Shown here in pieces: positions 1-10,803 of a stretch of 64,000 nucleotides of DNA (within the stretch, counting starts at the first letter, position 1; every line of letters begins with the position of its first letter). The DNA comes from Asterias rubens (Eukaryota; Echinodermata; Asteroidea; Forcipulatida; Asteriidae). The position numbers and the translations under genes are program-made. The notes beneath the pieces are model-generated. The model was not told the origin of the DNA and did no database searches. It saw only the letters and a program-made list of their open reading frames with translations. Where the stretch lies: positions 21,165,195 through 21,229,194 of the forward strand of contig NC_047068.1 in assembly GCF_902459465.1 (NCBI RefSeq), read 5' to 3'.

Positions 1-899
1 GTTTGATAATTTCATTCAAGTGACTTACAAATTGGTTTATTCATCAGTTCATCTTGTAGAAATACTAGATGCTATATGACAAAAGTACACAAATCTACCA
101 GTTAAAGCTGTGTAAATCTGTAGTGCCACTAGTAATTATAAAGCAATGACTTTTTTACAGGGTGCAATGATAGAGAAATATATATTTTATTTGACTTATA
201 AAGATTAAACTACTTGTTCATAATATTTCTGTAGAGCGTATGGTTTCATTTGTTACTATGATTACCGTACTTCTTAGATTAGTTTTGGTAAGTTAAAAGT
301 GATTTTAGTTCTTCAAAATATAATTAATTACACAAAAAGTTGCATAATGTTACTACATTTCAATAGGATGTTACTGCCTGTTTCTACATAATTTTACACA
401 AAGGCCTATTATTCACTCATATATATTTCAAGTTGGTCTTTGGATGTAAATAATAATCTAAGTCTAACTCTCTGTGAAGTCATTGAACCCTTCCCAAATT
501 ACAAATTAAAAGGGATGTAATTATTGGAAAAATAAATTGTGTACCAATCATTTATGACAACATTTTTCATAAACCAGTGATTGCATTTGTCAAAGATATT
601 AGTGATAATTTGATCAAGCTAAATAAGTCTGATGTTTCACACGAAGGAGCACACAAGGTTCCTTGCAAAAAAATGTCCGCTATCGTAATTTTTTCGTCAA
701 AGGTCGGTCCATGTACTTGCTACAAAATTTCACATTATTTGAGAAAATTTCACAAGGAATGTAAGTACATGTAAAAAATTGCTGTCCTTCACACAAATCT
801 CATTTTGTAATATTTCACAAGCATTAAGAAACTCCACAGGGACTGTTTATGTTTTCCCCTCGTGTGAACAGGGCTCTACAGACATCAAAAGAAAACCAT
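1..899. other. No gene seen; downstream flank of SULT gene 1
   Basis: AT-rich DNA with no coding exon, tRNA or clear repeat that I can support. It lies downstream of the minus-strand sulfotransferase, so its right part should carry that gene's 3' UTR. An AATAAA on the minus strand overlaps the stop codon itself (about 898-903), so the real polyadenylation site is not obvious. Confidence 0.5.
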
Positions 900-1009
900 T
901 TATTCGTAGTCGAAGGTCAATCCAGTTCCAGCGAGTTTGTCTCTTATAAGGGCGTCCATGACTTCATTCTGTGCCACAGTGAAGTGAGCCTTCCAATCTC
1001 CTACTTTAC
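900..1009 (-). CDS. SULT gene 1, last exon (GDWK loop and KTVE motif)
   Basis: Completes RKG/KVGDWK and adds HFTVAQNE, giving the canonical KxxxTVxxxE dimer-interface motif, then LAGTGLTFDYE and a TAA stop at 900-902. It is the intact reference for judging the altered last exon of SULT gene 2. Confidence 0.9.
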
Positions 1010-4000
1010 CTGGAGGTACAAATGAGAAGGATCATGGAAAGTTAAACACTACACAAGCCTCTTGATTGAAAGCTGTTTTCTAACAAAAAAGGCAGTGGTG
1101 CCAATTATTTTAGCCTTCGAGACAGACTCTGCTAGGGTCAAAACGTCAGGCCATTAACTATTTTTTGCATTATACCATTTTGGTCGCTTAGCAGTTTGCA
1201 ACGGCTAATTCTATTTTCCCAATTATTTTGTTGTCAAACCTTTGGCTAGAAACGTAGAAACGTATAGCAGCTTCCAATAGTATAACACATTTTTAGAATC
1301 GTTTCACTTCGAAGTAATGTGGTTATGTAAAAAGATAAAGTTGAGTATGAGAAGCGTTACTGCAGTAATGTTTCTCATATTTTTGTGTATTCCTTTTTTT
1401 AGTGATTATTCTTCCTGCTTTGACATATTCGCTCCGGATTTTCGGCGATATCTCACAAACGTGATCACCTTTTGTAATGAAACTTTCACATGTTAGGGTA
1501 AACACTTACAATTATATATAGTTTAAACAATCCAACGCTTCCAACAATTATTGGTATACTTTGCCTTTCAAAACTAAATGCATTACCTTTTCTCATGAAT
1601 GACATTGAGTCTGGTAAGTTCAGCTTCGCAAACAAGGAATCCAGTTGGGTCATAGGGTTTTTCTTCATGTTGGCAAATGTACAGTGGTCCGTTATTGCAT
1701 CCAGCGTCTCATTAGAGAAATCTTTACCAAGAAACTTGCTGATCTTCTCCACATTGCCTCGCAAATCCTACTAGAATAAAATGATTTACAATAAATGTTT
1801 CAACTTTCAAAGAGCATACCTAACATACTCTAATGCATGATGCGAAATAGCACAAGGGTGAAATTATAAGAAATAATTTGTTTTCTCAAGGAAGGCCAAG
1901 GATGATACTTTGTAGTAATATAAAAGGTTTTTTAGACCCCCAAATTGGCCTAGAATGGCAAAAAAAGCGGTGTGTGCTTCTGTTTTTTTCCACAAAAGAC
2001 TCGTCAATAATGTTCATTCATCTTAGATACTAACCCTCTTCATGTCTTCAAATCGAAGCAAAAGGATGTTCTCATCATGTCGCTTCTTCCAAAAGTACAA
2101 GAAATGATCCCACCAGGGTCCGAAGCCAACTGAAGGATGAAGATGACGTTCCATGCAAATTTAAATCAGACAAAAATAATACGAAATCGTTATTCAACTC
2201 AATTCAAGTCTACATTATTTCACTGGCGTCTGATCAGCTGGCATCAGCTGGCCTCGGCTGGCCTCGGGCATGCAGCCCAGTGTCAAATAAGAACCCTGGT
2301 TTTGTATTCAATTCAATTCAATTACATTTAACATTTATTTGATATTACTCTTCTCAAGGTATAATGTATGAAAAATATTAAATGGATAAACAAAATAATG
2401 AGCACAGAGGATGGAGGGAAAATAGTTAGTCCATGTAAACCAAAATAAATAGAGTATGAGGCTGTCAGAATGAGCCAAGGCTTGTAGAAGAAAGTGACAG
2501 ACAGACAGACTAACTACAAACAAGGAGACAAGACAAACAGGCAGTCCGTCGTGATTGGACAGATCTAGCATCATAAGCTGTACAATAAAATGAGTAGACA
2601 GTGAAGAGAGATAAAGTAGGTCTGGTTTGTGGGCGAATAAAACCTGTTGATTTGAAAATCGTGAAAGAGTGTATGAGTAGCCAGATTGGGGGATGGGGTG
2701 TCATTTACTTTGGTAATCAAAATTAATGTACATGCTTAAACTATTTTCGTTTTGTTCATTTCTTAAAACTATAGCACCTCGGCAAGTAATATTTGAATGG
2801 GAAGCTTTCTGTTATCTTTAAACCTCAAAGGTTAATGTAAATCGGCGGACGTTTGTGTTTTGTGTGGTAGACAAAATAACGTACCTTGGTCATTGAGCAC
2901 TTCCTCAAAGAATTCAGCAAATGTTTGATTTAGAACTGCAGGCAAAGGGAGGACCATCTTCATGAAGTAGAAGTAGGACACTATCAGATCCTTGGGGTTG
3001 CGCATAACGTAGATGATCTTGGGCTTCTTCTCCCAGATCTGAGGAGGCAGGAGTTGACCAGGGAAGTGGCACTTGAGGACGCGGGGAGATGGGATTTCCT
3101 CAGCAACTCTGTGCGTTTCAGGAACCTTTTGTTTTGAAAAATGTATTCAATACAACATTGAATCAACTCAGAATTAAAAAAATCTAGTGTTTAACAAATT
3201 AGTAAACAGAATTATTACTATAACGCGGTTCCTCAAAGATATTATCGGTTCTAACTTTGTCTAAAATAACAAATAAACTCAAGGAATGGATAGGAAGAAA
3301 CTTTAAATAAAATAAATAATAAAGCTTGCGGGTACAACCATGTGTAAAACTCTTTTGTGGGAGTGTTGGCGCTGAAAAGAGCCGGTGTGGTCTCGACGTT
3401 TCGAACAGTATACTCTGCTCGTCTTAAAGAAAAGGATGTAACAATAAGGAATGAATCTCACGTTTTTCAGTTTTCTTATTGGAGGTGGGAGACTCAAGTC
3501 CATGTGTAGAACTCTGAAAGCAGTGTGTCTCTTCCGCAATGCTTCCAAGTCACCATCGTGCATCACGGCAGAGGCTATCTCTTGAGTCCATGTGGTCCCT
3601 ATTATATCAATTTCAGAAAATAGAAATAGCTGTCGCAAACTGCTTACCAATCAAAAGGATCTGGGGCAAATTTCATAGAGATGCTTCAGCAGAAAACACT
3701 GCTTAAACAATCCCTGCTTAATAATGACCAGTCACAAAATATTGTATTTTGGCTGGTAACCTTATTCTGGTGATGCATAATTTTGTTTTGCTTAGCTCAT
3801 TTTTGTGCTTAAGCAGCTCCGTGTAATTGGGCCCCGGTGTAAATGTAAAACATAGATAATTGCCTGAGGTTGCGACCCTAGCAGAGTCTTTCTCAAAGGA
3901 CAAAATTACCATAGTGAAAGACTCTGCTAGGGTCGAAAAGTGGTCATTTAGCCTTTGAGAAAGACTCTGCTAGGTTCGAAACGGGGTCATTTAGCCTTTG

Positions 4001-6044
4001 AGAAAGACTCTGCTAGGGTCGAAAAGGGGTCATTTAGCCTTTGAGAAAGACTCTGCTAGGGTCGAAACGGGGTCATTTAGCCTTTGAGAAAGACTCTGCT
4101 AGGGTCGAAACGGGGTCATTTAGCCTTTGAGAAAGACTCTGCTAGGGTCGAAACGGGGTCATTTAGCCTTTGAGAAAGACTCTGCTAGGGTCGAAAAGTG
4201 GTCATTTAGCCTTTGAGAAAGACTCTGCTAAGGTCGAAACGGGGTCATTTAGCTTTTGAGAAAGACTCTGCTAGGGTCGAAACGGGGTCATTTAGCCTTT
4301 GAGAAAGACTCGGCTAGGTTCGAAACGTCAGGCTACTTACTGGGTTTTTTTGCAATTCAACTTAGATACACATTCCCATACTGCTATACAAACAAATTAC
4401 ATGAAAAACAACGACAAGTATTACGTAACTAGGGAGTAATTTAAAGGCAGTGGACACTATCGGTAATTGTCAAAGACTAGCCTTCACAGTTGGTGTATCT
4501 GAACATATGCATAAAATAACAAATCTGTGGAAATTTGAGCTCAATCGGTCATCGAACTTGCGAGATAATAATGAAAGGAAAAAACACCCTTGTCACACGA
4601 AGTTGTGTGCGTTTAGATGGTTGATTTCGAGACCTCAAGTTCTAAATCTGAGGTCTCGAAATCAAATTCATTCTTTCTCAAAAACTATGGCACTTCAGAG
4701 GGAGCCGTTTCTCACAATGTTTTATACTATCAACCTCTCCCTATTACTCGTCACCAAGAAAGGTTTTATGCTAATGATTATTTTGAATAATTACCAATAG
4801 TGTCCACTACCTTTAAGGTAAAATTGAGTAGTAGTAATCAGGATAAAATATAATAGAGATGGGGTTGTTTTGATAAGCAGAAGCTGGTACAAAAACTAGA
4901 GTCAAAGTCTGTAACAAATGATGTAATTTGGGCTGGTAAACTGATTCTGCTAAGCAATACGGCTCTGTTCTTAGCGAGTTGTTGTGCTTATACATGCTTT
5001 ATGGCCCTTTTCGAAACCACGGCCGAAGCCGAATCCACAGCCGAAGCCGTGGTTTCGAAAAGGGCCTATGAAATAGTTGGGTCTTGCTTTAAAGTACTGA
5101 CCTGCTTTTGGGTACGTCACGATCCATACGTCATCATCTCGCACCTCGTAGGTCTTAAAGTCTTCGGCGACATTGTTCGAGCCCGGCGGCAAAGGTATAC
5201 CCTCGAAACGACCGGCCTGTATAGCATCAGCCGTAACCTCACTCATCGAAGGGCCAAACATTGCAAAGAGTTCCGTATCTAATAGATGTTAAATTTGCAT
5301 CGGGGATAATGAATATTCATTTTGGATTTACCCACTATAGACACCGACGTGTGTTAGCACTGTATACATAGTACTTTCCCGAGTTCTGTGAATAAAATCA
5401 CAGGCATATTACTCGGGTGGGGTTCGAACCCACGACCTTTAGAAATCTAGAGCAGTGTCATACCAGTTCCGTATCTAGAGTCAAAATTATTACGTTCACA
5501 ATCGTACAAATAATATTCTCCACACACCATAAAACACGCATTCTCAAATATGTATCCCTGTCATGGAATACATATTATTATTATTATTATTTATTTTGTT
5601 CTTCCACTGTAATACTTTTAGAGTTTTCCATATAGACTCTGTTCGCAGGTTATTTTGGAGCACCCCGTTCTTTCTTAATTTCCCTATGGAGTCCTTTTAT
5701 TTTCTTCTTAAGTTCTTTTGTTTGTCCTTGGTCTTATGTAGGCCTAAGATACTAATGAGCACCAAGCCCAACGTTGAATTCGATGCCTACGTTTTTCGTG
5801 ACGTCACTGAGACGCGGTTTATGTTTATATTTCGTGAATTTTTAAGGCCAAGTCACATGATACAATTTACAGGTAGCCATATCCAGGCAATCTCAATAAA
5901 GAAAATTTAGCCATTCACATCAAAATGTTCGCAACCCTTTTCTCAGGAAAAGTTAATAGGCATAAGAGTTTATTTTGTGTCGATCATTTTGTTATCAAAG
6001 TTAAAGTGATACTTACATTCTTCGAAAGTGACATACTTCTCCAT
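900..6044 (-). CDS. Cytosolic sulfotransferase (SULT family), gene 1, complete, 7 exons, 322 aa
   Basis: Transfers the sulfuryl group from PAPS to a small hydroxyl or amine acceptor in the cytosol; the substrate cannot be told from sequence. Coding exons, 5' to 3' on the minus strand: 6044-6017, 5278-5102, 3598-3462, 3125-2885, 2129-2035, 1767-1587, 1009-900. Lengths 28, 177, 137, 241, 95, 181 and 110 nt add to 969 nt, and every junction keeps phase. Seen in the protein: YPKAGTTW at 65-72 (5'-phosphosulfate loop), probable catalytic His134 in a KCHFPGQLLPP segment, Arg156 and Ser164 in the RNPKDLIVS 3'-phosphate motif, RKGKVGDWK at 285-293 and the dimerisation motif KxxxTVxxxE at 293-302. These are the standard SULT signatures. 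Length is slightly above the usual 290-300 aa because of the N-terminus. It is divergent from the second SULT at 16.9 kb. Confidence 0.93.
2300..2520 (-). mobile_element. 3' end of a non-LTR retrotransposon-like element
   Basis: Read on the minus strand, this closely matches 33295-33497 on the plus strand. Both end in AATAAATGTT followed by short (TTGAA)n tails. A shared 3' UTR with a pentanucleotide tail is typical of CR1/L2-like LINEs. No reverse transcriptase is present, so the class is inferred. It lies in intron 4 of SULT gene 1. Confidence 0.6.
2747..2876 (+). mobile_element. Half copy of the AGGATTTGGG palindromic MITE
   Basis: Matches the right half of the full element at 16424-16775 (ACTATAGCACCTCGGC, AAGCTTTCTGTTATC, ATGTAAATC). 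Left half and outer end are missing. Sits in intron 4 of SULT gene 1. Confidence 0.6.
2885..3125 (-). CDS. SULT gene 1, exon 4 with catalytic His and 3'-PB motif
   Basis: Encodes residues 115-195. It carries His134, the expected catalytic base, and the RNPKDLIVS motif whose Arg156 and Ser164 should contact the 3'-phosphate of PAPS. It has a GTACGT donor and phase 1 out, as in the matching exon of SULT gene 2. Confidence 0.9.
3330..3432 (+). repeat. Interspersed repeat containing CAGTATACTCTG
   Basis: The block with ACCATGTGTAAA, CTCTTTTG, GTGTTGG and CAGTATACTCTGCTCGTC recurs at 41918-42015 and, more weakly, at 40375-40460. An inverted copy follows at about 42125-42240. Unclassified; lies in SULT intron 3. 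Confidence 0.5.
3655..3835 (-). mobile_element. GGGCCCAATTTCATAGAG-type palindromic element, relic
   Basis: Starts with a (G)GGCAAATTTCATAGAG-like end and finishes with CCGTGTAATTGGGCCC. Inside are TGCTTAAGC/GCTTAGC stretches and GGCTGGTAACC. The best-preserved copy is at 54962-55187; relatives lie at 4830-4995, 13090-13260, 17205-17285, 23030-23215, 33835-34025, 47150-47310 and 51030-51190. Confidence 0.5.
3917..4333 (+). repeat. 43-bp tandem repeat array, about 10 units
   Basis: The unit AAAGACTCTGCTAGGGTCGA + AACGGGGTCATTTAGCCTTTGAG repeats with an exact 43-bp period and few changes (AAAAG for AACGG, TTCGA for GTCGA). The last unit runs into AACGTCAGGC, as does a lone copy at about 1109-1155. 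An inverted part-unit precedes the array at 3868-3900, so the array start can fold back. It lies in intron 2 of SULT gene 1. Confidence 0.9.
4445..4812 (+). mobile_element. TTAA-flanked MITE (AGGCAGTGGACAC family), full copy
   Basis: Non-autonomous palindromic element flanked by TTAA at 4441-4444 and 4813-4816. The inverted ends are AGGCAGTGGACACTATCGG and CCAATAGTGTCCACTACCT. A second internal palindrome around GAGACCTCAAGTTCTAAATC and its complement sits near the middle. It is a good reference copy for the family. It lies in SULT intron 2. Confidence 0.85.
5002..5066. repeat. Hairpin with perfect 21-bp arms
   Basis: GGCCCTTTTCGAAACCACGG(C) and its exact complement enclose a 23-bp centre of short CGAAGCC/GAATCC blocks. 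It ends 35 bp from the exon 2 donor of SULT gene 1, so its transcript could fold next to that splice site. The short flanking TAT on both sides may be an insertion scar. Confidence 0.8.
5102..5278 (-). CDS. SULT gene 1, exon 2 with the 5'-PSB loop
   Basis: Encodes residues 10-69, ending in VTYPKAG, the first half of the PAPS 5'-phosphosulfate loop. The loop is completed across the intron by GGACCACATGG of exon 3 (GTTW). The acceptor is TTAG at 5279-5282 and the donor is GTCAGT from 5101 downward. Confidence 0.88.
5345..5470 (-). mobile_element. tRNA-derived SINE, family B
   Basis: On the minus strand there is a B-box-like GGTTCGAACC after a degenerate tRNA-like head, then ACTCGGGAAAGTACT and TGCTAACACACGTCGG. 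The same module recurs at 33067-33180, 41012-41142 and 59483-59635. It lies in intron 1 of SULT gene 1. Confidence 0.65.
6017..6044 (-). CDS. SULT gene 1, first coding exon (start codon)
   Basis: The ATG sits in a near-perfect Kozak context (GCCACCATGG). Nine codons (MEKYVTFEE) plus one base precede a consensus GTAAGT donor. The remaining T joins AT from the next exon to make Tyr10, giving an open junction. An alternative start would be the Met12 codons inside exon 2, but the phase match and Kozak sequence favour this exon. Confidence 0.8.
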
Positions 6045-6326
6045 GGTGGCAACTTCTCAACTTTGGAAATTAAAAATAAAGGCGACGTCTATATAAAAGG
6101 AGAAAGAAAGACAATGTATTTTGTAAAAAAGCGGCAGGCAACACAACAAATAAATGTAGGATCAGAAACTTCCCGAAAAGTTCCTGTGATTTATTCTTAC
6201 ATACTGCTAGTGAAAAATAACCCTCTCAATACTATCTACACTATCTCAAATTGGTATCGAGTATACTTGTACAAAGCTATCACAAAAAAAGGCTGAGAAA
6301 AATGTTGTTGCCCCAACATGAGTTAA

Positions 6327-6650
6327 AGGCATTGGACACTACTGGTAATTTCTCAAAAGCATAACAAACTTACTTGGTAACGAGCAATGAAGAGCTGTTG
6401 ATAATATGAAACAGTGTGAAAAACGGATCATTCTGAAGTAGAAAAGAGGTAATTTCTCACAAAATAATAAATAATACTTCAGCCGAACCCTTTTATTAAA
6501 ATGCTTCTTGAAAGCACACAAAGTTATTCTCTTTCAAATGCGATGACCAATGGAGTCCAAATTTTCACAGATTTGCTTATTGATGCACATTTGATACACC
6601 AAGTGAGAGTACTGGTCTTTAACACTTACCAAATTGTCAGTCCAATGCCT
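6327..6650 (+). mobile_element. TTAA-flanked MITE, AGGCA family
   Basis: TTAA at 6323-6326 and 6651-6654 flank AGGCATTGGACACTAC...and GTCAGTCCAATGCCT. Internal GAGAGCTG-like and CACCAAGTGAGA blocks match the other copies. Lies just upstream of SULT gene 1. Confidence 0.8.
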
Positions 6651-6654
6651 TTAA

Positions 6655-7170
6655 TAAGTTGTAAGGATGGGTTAAGGCATGCACCAAGTTAATAAGAAAA
6701 TCAAGGGAACTTGAAATGATGCTCTCGTCTGGTTGTGTTTTATTTTAACATACGCCAACTAAAAAGTGCCAATCCAAAATAAATGTAGTTTTGTTTCGCA
6801 CATAAAGGACCTAAATTCCTCCGTTACGCAACCTTCACCATGGGCCCCTTGTTCATTCCTTGCTACGTTTGAGTCACCATGCCCCCATTTCATGCTCATG
6901 CTGGATTGCTGCACAATATTCTCGGTTCTTATAGGTCCCGTAACATAACCTTTCTGATATGATGTCGAACGAAGACGCACGTCCTTCTGAAACAGCTTTT
7001 GGTATTTAAAACGTTAAAACCAGCGATTTGACGCAATTTCTACTCCGAAATAAGAATCAACTTCCATAAAAAGAACTAATATATATATTGGAGGCCAACG
7101 AGCTGAGAAGCTGGGCAACATCAAACAAACCGAATTATGTTGGAAAATCGAAATTGCCTTCTAAACCTCC
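6655..7170. other. Intergenic, nothing recognised
   Basis: Short overlapping open frames exist on both strands around 6759-6980 but have no recognisable domain and no splice or codon support. No repeat found. Confidence 0.4.
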
Positions 7171-7515
7171 ATGCTTGGAGAAGGCAAAGTTGGCCTTGCA
7201 GCGGTCTTGATCAGCAAAGCTGATCAAGTTTCTGCTGTTGAAGCGCTCATAGAAGCCGACGAGTTATTGGCCAATCGGAAAAGGAAGATCAGAATTGCCG
7301 ATGGAAGCAAGTTGGTGGATTGCAGTCTACCAGTGCTAGCTGCAACTACAAGCTTGAAAACAAGGGCAAAGCGCAGCTATCGGCACCGGCAGAAGATTGT
7401 TAAGATAGCTGAACATGAGGCTGTGAAGAAACTTAAGTCCCGAAAACGGAAGAGACGTGTCTCCAATGGCTCAGACACTTCATCTCGTGTTAAGCGTCGT
7501 CTTTTTCGATGTACA
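7171..7515 (+). CDS. Unrecognised lysine/arginine-rich ORF, possible first exon
   Basis: An ATG with a stop two codons upstream opens a frame of 115 codons to a good donor-like site (ACAG|GTAGGC at about 7516); the frame itself stays open to 7653. The N-terminal half is mildly acidic and helical looking (VEALIEADELLANRKRK). The C-terminal half is very basic (KKLKSRKRKRRV, SSRVKRRLFR), like a nuclear localisation or nucleic-acid-binding tail. I recognise no family and found no partner exon, so it could be a real 5' exon, a transposon-derived fragment or chance. Base composition is more GC-rich than its surroundings, which argues mildly for coding. Confidence 0.35.
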
Positions 7516-7902
7516 GGTAGGCCTACCCATTTTATTCTACTTTATTATTTCAGCTTGCACATACCTATGCTGTCAGAATGGTATTTAATTAATCAATTCT
7601 ATGTTCCAGAATATTTGTTGTACTTTGTGTCATTTAGCGTTTTGGTGAAGTAAACCATACTGTTTAATTTCATGATAATATGAGAGTCGAGTCGAAGGAC
7701 CGCGTATAGTCTAAGGGTTAAACTATTTTCCATTCCAGCTTTGATTTGTTTGTTAAGAACAAAACCAGATGAGTTTTTATCTGAAATAAACAAATAATTA
7801 TTAGGAAATGTATAATAGAGGACAAATTTGGGTACGACCGACATTAAAGGCACCTGGCACCTTTTTGCTAACCATTATTCGGAGTAACAACAGCGCCTTT
7901 AA

Positions 7903-8357
7903 AGGCATTGGACCGTCGAAAAGAATTATTCGCATAAAACCTTTCCTGGTAACGAGTAATGGAGAGCTGTTGATAGTACGAAACATTGTGAGAAACAGCC
8001 CCCTCTGAAGTAACGTCGGGTTTTCGAGAAAGAAGCAATTTCTCACTGAAATATTTGTATTAGATTTGGAGACCTCAAAATTTGATTTTGAGGTCGTCTC
8101 GAAATCAAGCATCTGAACGACACACAACTTGTGCAACAAATGCGCCTTTTCTTCCATTATCCTCTCGCAACTTCGACGACCAATTGAGAGCAGATTTTAA
8201 CAGGTTTATGTTATGCATAGTGTTGAGAAAAACCAAGTGAGAAGACTAGTCTTTGACAAAGTTACCAATAAGATCGGACAAAGAATTAAGAAAACGTTAT
8301 TGACCTCCATAAGAAGAAATTGCATTGCTCACAAAAGTGCCATTGTGTCCAGTGCCT
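7903..8357 (+). mobile_element. TTAA MITE, AGGCA family, diverged ends
   Basis: Left TTAA at 7899-7902. The right end is CCAGTGCCTTGA, where the TTAA has decayed to TTGA. Internal GAGCTGTTGATAGTACG, GTGAGAAACAGCCCCCTCTG and ACACAACTTGTG identify the family. A partial left end just upstream (7847-7900) suggests one copy landed next to another. Confidence 0.7.
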
Positions 8358-8941
8358 TGAATACATACAATTAAACATGATTTTTCCCAATAAGCCCTGA
8401 CATAACTCTCTCTCTGTGCTGTTCATGGATGTATAATATGCAAGTAAAAGGCCACTCCAGCTAAATCCCGATATGGTGCACTTGAATCAAAAATTCAACA
8501 CGACTTATGGCACATAACATGTGTGTGTGTGATCAGAACGACCGACCCGGAAGCGCGCGACCCGGAACACCACTTGAACACTCATAATAATGTACTGTAC
8601 TTTGAGGCCAACTTTGCAAACAAACCATCATGGACACGAAAACCTCAAAGTTCGGGGTATATCATGAGCCCACAACATTGCCTTTAATGTTTAGTCGATG
8701 ACTGTTTTAATGAACTTAATTACCTGAACTTACCTTAATTCCAACCAGAGTTCCAACTGGTGCACGGTGGTCAATATTTATTGGTCTAAATTTTGTTATA
8801 CTTTATGTTGTGTGATGCTGTACGATGCACAACTCCATTGACAAACAGTGGAGGTCAATCGCAGACATTGGGTGATTGATTCTAGGGCTATTATTCGTGT
8901 TCATACAGAGGAAACTATCTTTCAGCAGTGGCTCAGGTAAA
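8358..8941. other. Intergenic, nothing recognised
   Basis: No coding exon or known repeat seen. A short (GT)n run lies at 8521-8530. Confidence 0.4.
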
Positions 8942-10033
8942 CGACAGTCTACCCGCAGGTCACTCGATATAATAATTTTCCTTTGTGATTTATCTGGGCG
9001 AGTTGGCGTGATTTTTTATGCGTGACCTCGGTTTGAATATATAATTAGTCCAAAGGGCTTCTGAAATTCAGTCTTTTTCGGCTTTAATTGAAAAGTGATG
9101 ACAAAAATAATGTAGAAGTACTTTGAAATGAAGAGCATCTGTCGTTTTGTATGAAAAAAAGCGTTGCAACTCAAAGTTTAAAAAGAGAAATTTGTACGTA
9201 AAAATGGCTTCAAAAAGGAAGAAAACAAGTCACAAAAACACTGCAAATTTTCCCGTAACGAATGTCAGCAGCAGTCCCCAATTATGGATAGATTATTTCA
9301 TATTCTTCCCGAAAATGTTAAAAGCGAGACCGGATCGTACCTAGTCCAGTCAGGATACAGCGAGTTCCACCCCGACCTCAAAGGCAGCTTTAGTCAATAA
9401 CGAAAGAGCCCGTCTATACCACGGGATGAATGAGCTGATCATCACTCAGCTCATAGTTTAGACAGGCGCTTTTACCATACCAACGAAAAACAGCTTGCTG
9501 CCATATTCGTCGATGATGTCATCGTCAGCCAATCACCCGATCAGGAAAACCATTCTGTCTAATAGATGATTTGTTCGTAAGGTGAGATTTGGATTAAAGG
9601 TGGAAATCGCTGTATCCTGACTGGACTAGGTACCGATCCGGTCTCGCTTTTAACATTTCCAGGTAGAATATGAAATAATTTATCCATACAATACATTGGG
9701 GACTGTTGCCGACATTCATAACGGGAAAATTTGCCGTGTTTTTGTGACTTGTTTTTCTCTGGGTTTTTTTAAGCCATTTCTTACGTACAAATTTCTCTTT
9801 TTACAATTTGAGTTGCACCGATTGTTTTTGTACATACCGACAGATATGCTCTTCGTTTCAATTTACTGGTACATTATTTTGGTTGAGACTTTTCAGAAAA
9901 GGCTGAAAATGACCGCATTCCAGAAGCCCTTTTGACTAATTAATATTCACATAGAGGTCACGCACGAAAAAAAAAGATGCATATTCTGCAGACAAATCAC
10001 AAAGGAGATTAGTGACCTGCGGGTAGACTGACG
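8942..10033. mobile_element. 1.1-kb foldback element
   Basis: The two halves are inverted copies over most of their length: CGACAGTCTACCCGCAGGTC at 8942 pairs with GACCTGCGGGTAGACTGACG ending at 10033. The inner boundary CCGGATCGTACCTAGTCCAG (9330-9349) pairs with CTGGACTAGGTACCGATCCGG (about 9622-9642). Arms are roughly 420 bp, diverged by small indels, around a centre of about 250 bp that is less symmetric. No transposase ORF is visible, so it is a non-autonomous foldback or two inverted copies of one element. The small open frames in each arm are mirror shadows of one another. Confidence 0.8.
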
Positions 10034-10057
10034 AACGTCGTATTCACAGTGTGTTAA

Positions 10058-10375
10058 AGGCACTGGACACGTTTGGAAATTGTAAAAGACCAGTATTCTC
10101 TTTTGGTGTATCCCAACAATACGCATAAAATAACAATCTGCGAAAATTTGGGCTCAATAGGTCACCGTATTTGCATTGAGAAAAAACTTACATACTTTGT
10201 GTGCTTTCAAAGCATGTACAAGGTTTCAGCTGAGGTCTTTTACTATTTGAGTGAAAGGTTATCTCTTCCCCGCCCAAAAAAAAAAAAATACGTTACTATC
10301 TACATCTCTCCATTGCTCGTTACCAAGTAAGTTTTTTTGCTAACAATTATTTGAAGTAACTACCAATAGTGTACC
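10058..10375 (+). mobile_element. TTAA MITE, AGGCA family, right end lost
   Basis: TTAA at 10054-10057, then AGGCACTGGACACGTTTGG. It runs to CTACCAATAGTGTACC, where the terminal CACTGCCT/TTAA is missing. Inserted 20 bp beyond the foldback element. Confidence 0.75.
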
Positions 10376-10800
10376 TGAACATAAAGGGGATATTTACCAG
10401 AGGGCCCAGTTTCATTTTGTAGTGCAGCTGCTTTTGACCGTTATATTCCCAATCAAAATTGAAAACAAAACCTGTTAAGGCAGAACACTGTACCCACTTT
10501 TCTAAAGGTGCACACTTTTTCCCAATCTCTACATAGTTTAGAGTTGGCCTACAAAATAATAATAATAAAATTAATATTAAATAATACAAAAAATTGGTCA
10601 AGTGCCTTAATGCCGAAAAACATCTCTAAGCGCATAATAAACAATCAGTGAAAGAAACAATTACAAATAAGCAGACGGCCAATAAATTATTAATATTATT
10701 ATTATTTATTCTTGAGGAATTTTACAATGCTGAATTACGAAAAATATATAGATGTAATTGGAAACTCTTCCGAACCGCGGTGATGCTTTTTACTTAAAAG
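10376..10800. other. Intergenic, nothing recognised
   Basis: AT-rich with short (ATT)n runs near 10555-10575 and 10688-10710. No gene or repeat family supported. Confidence 0.4.
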
Positions 10801-10803
10801 TAT

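Noticed and set aside
3917-4333. Regular direct repeats resembling a CRISPR array
   Set aside because: Units are contiguous with no unique spacers, and the genome is eukaryotic.
9147-9935. Two small proteins encoded in 9147-9344 and 9696-9935
   Set aside because: They are mirror shadows in the arms of the foldback element.
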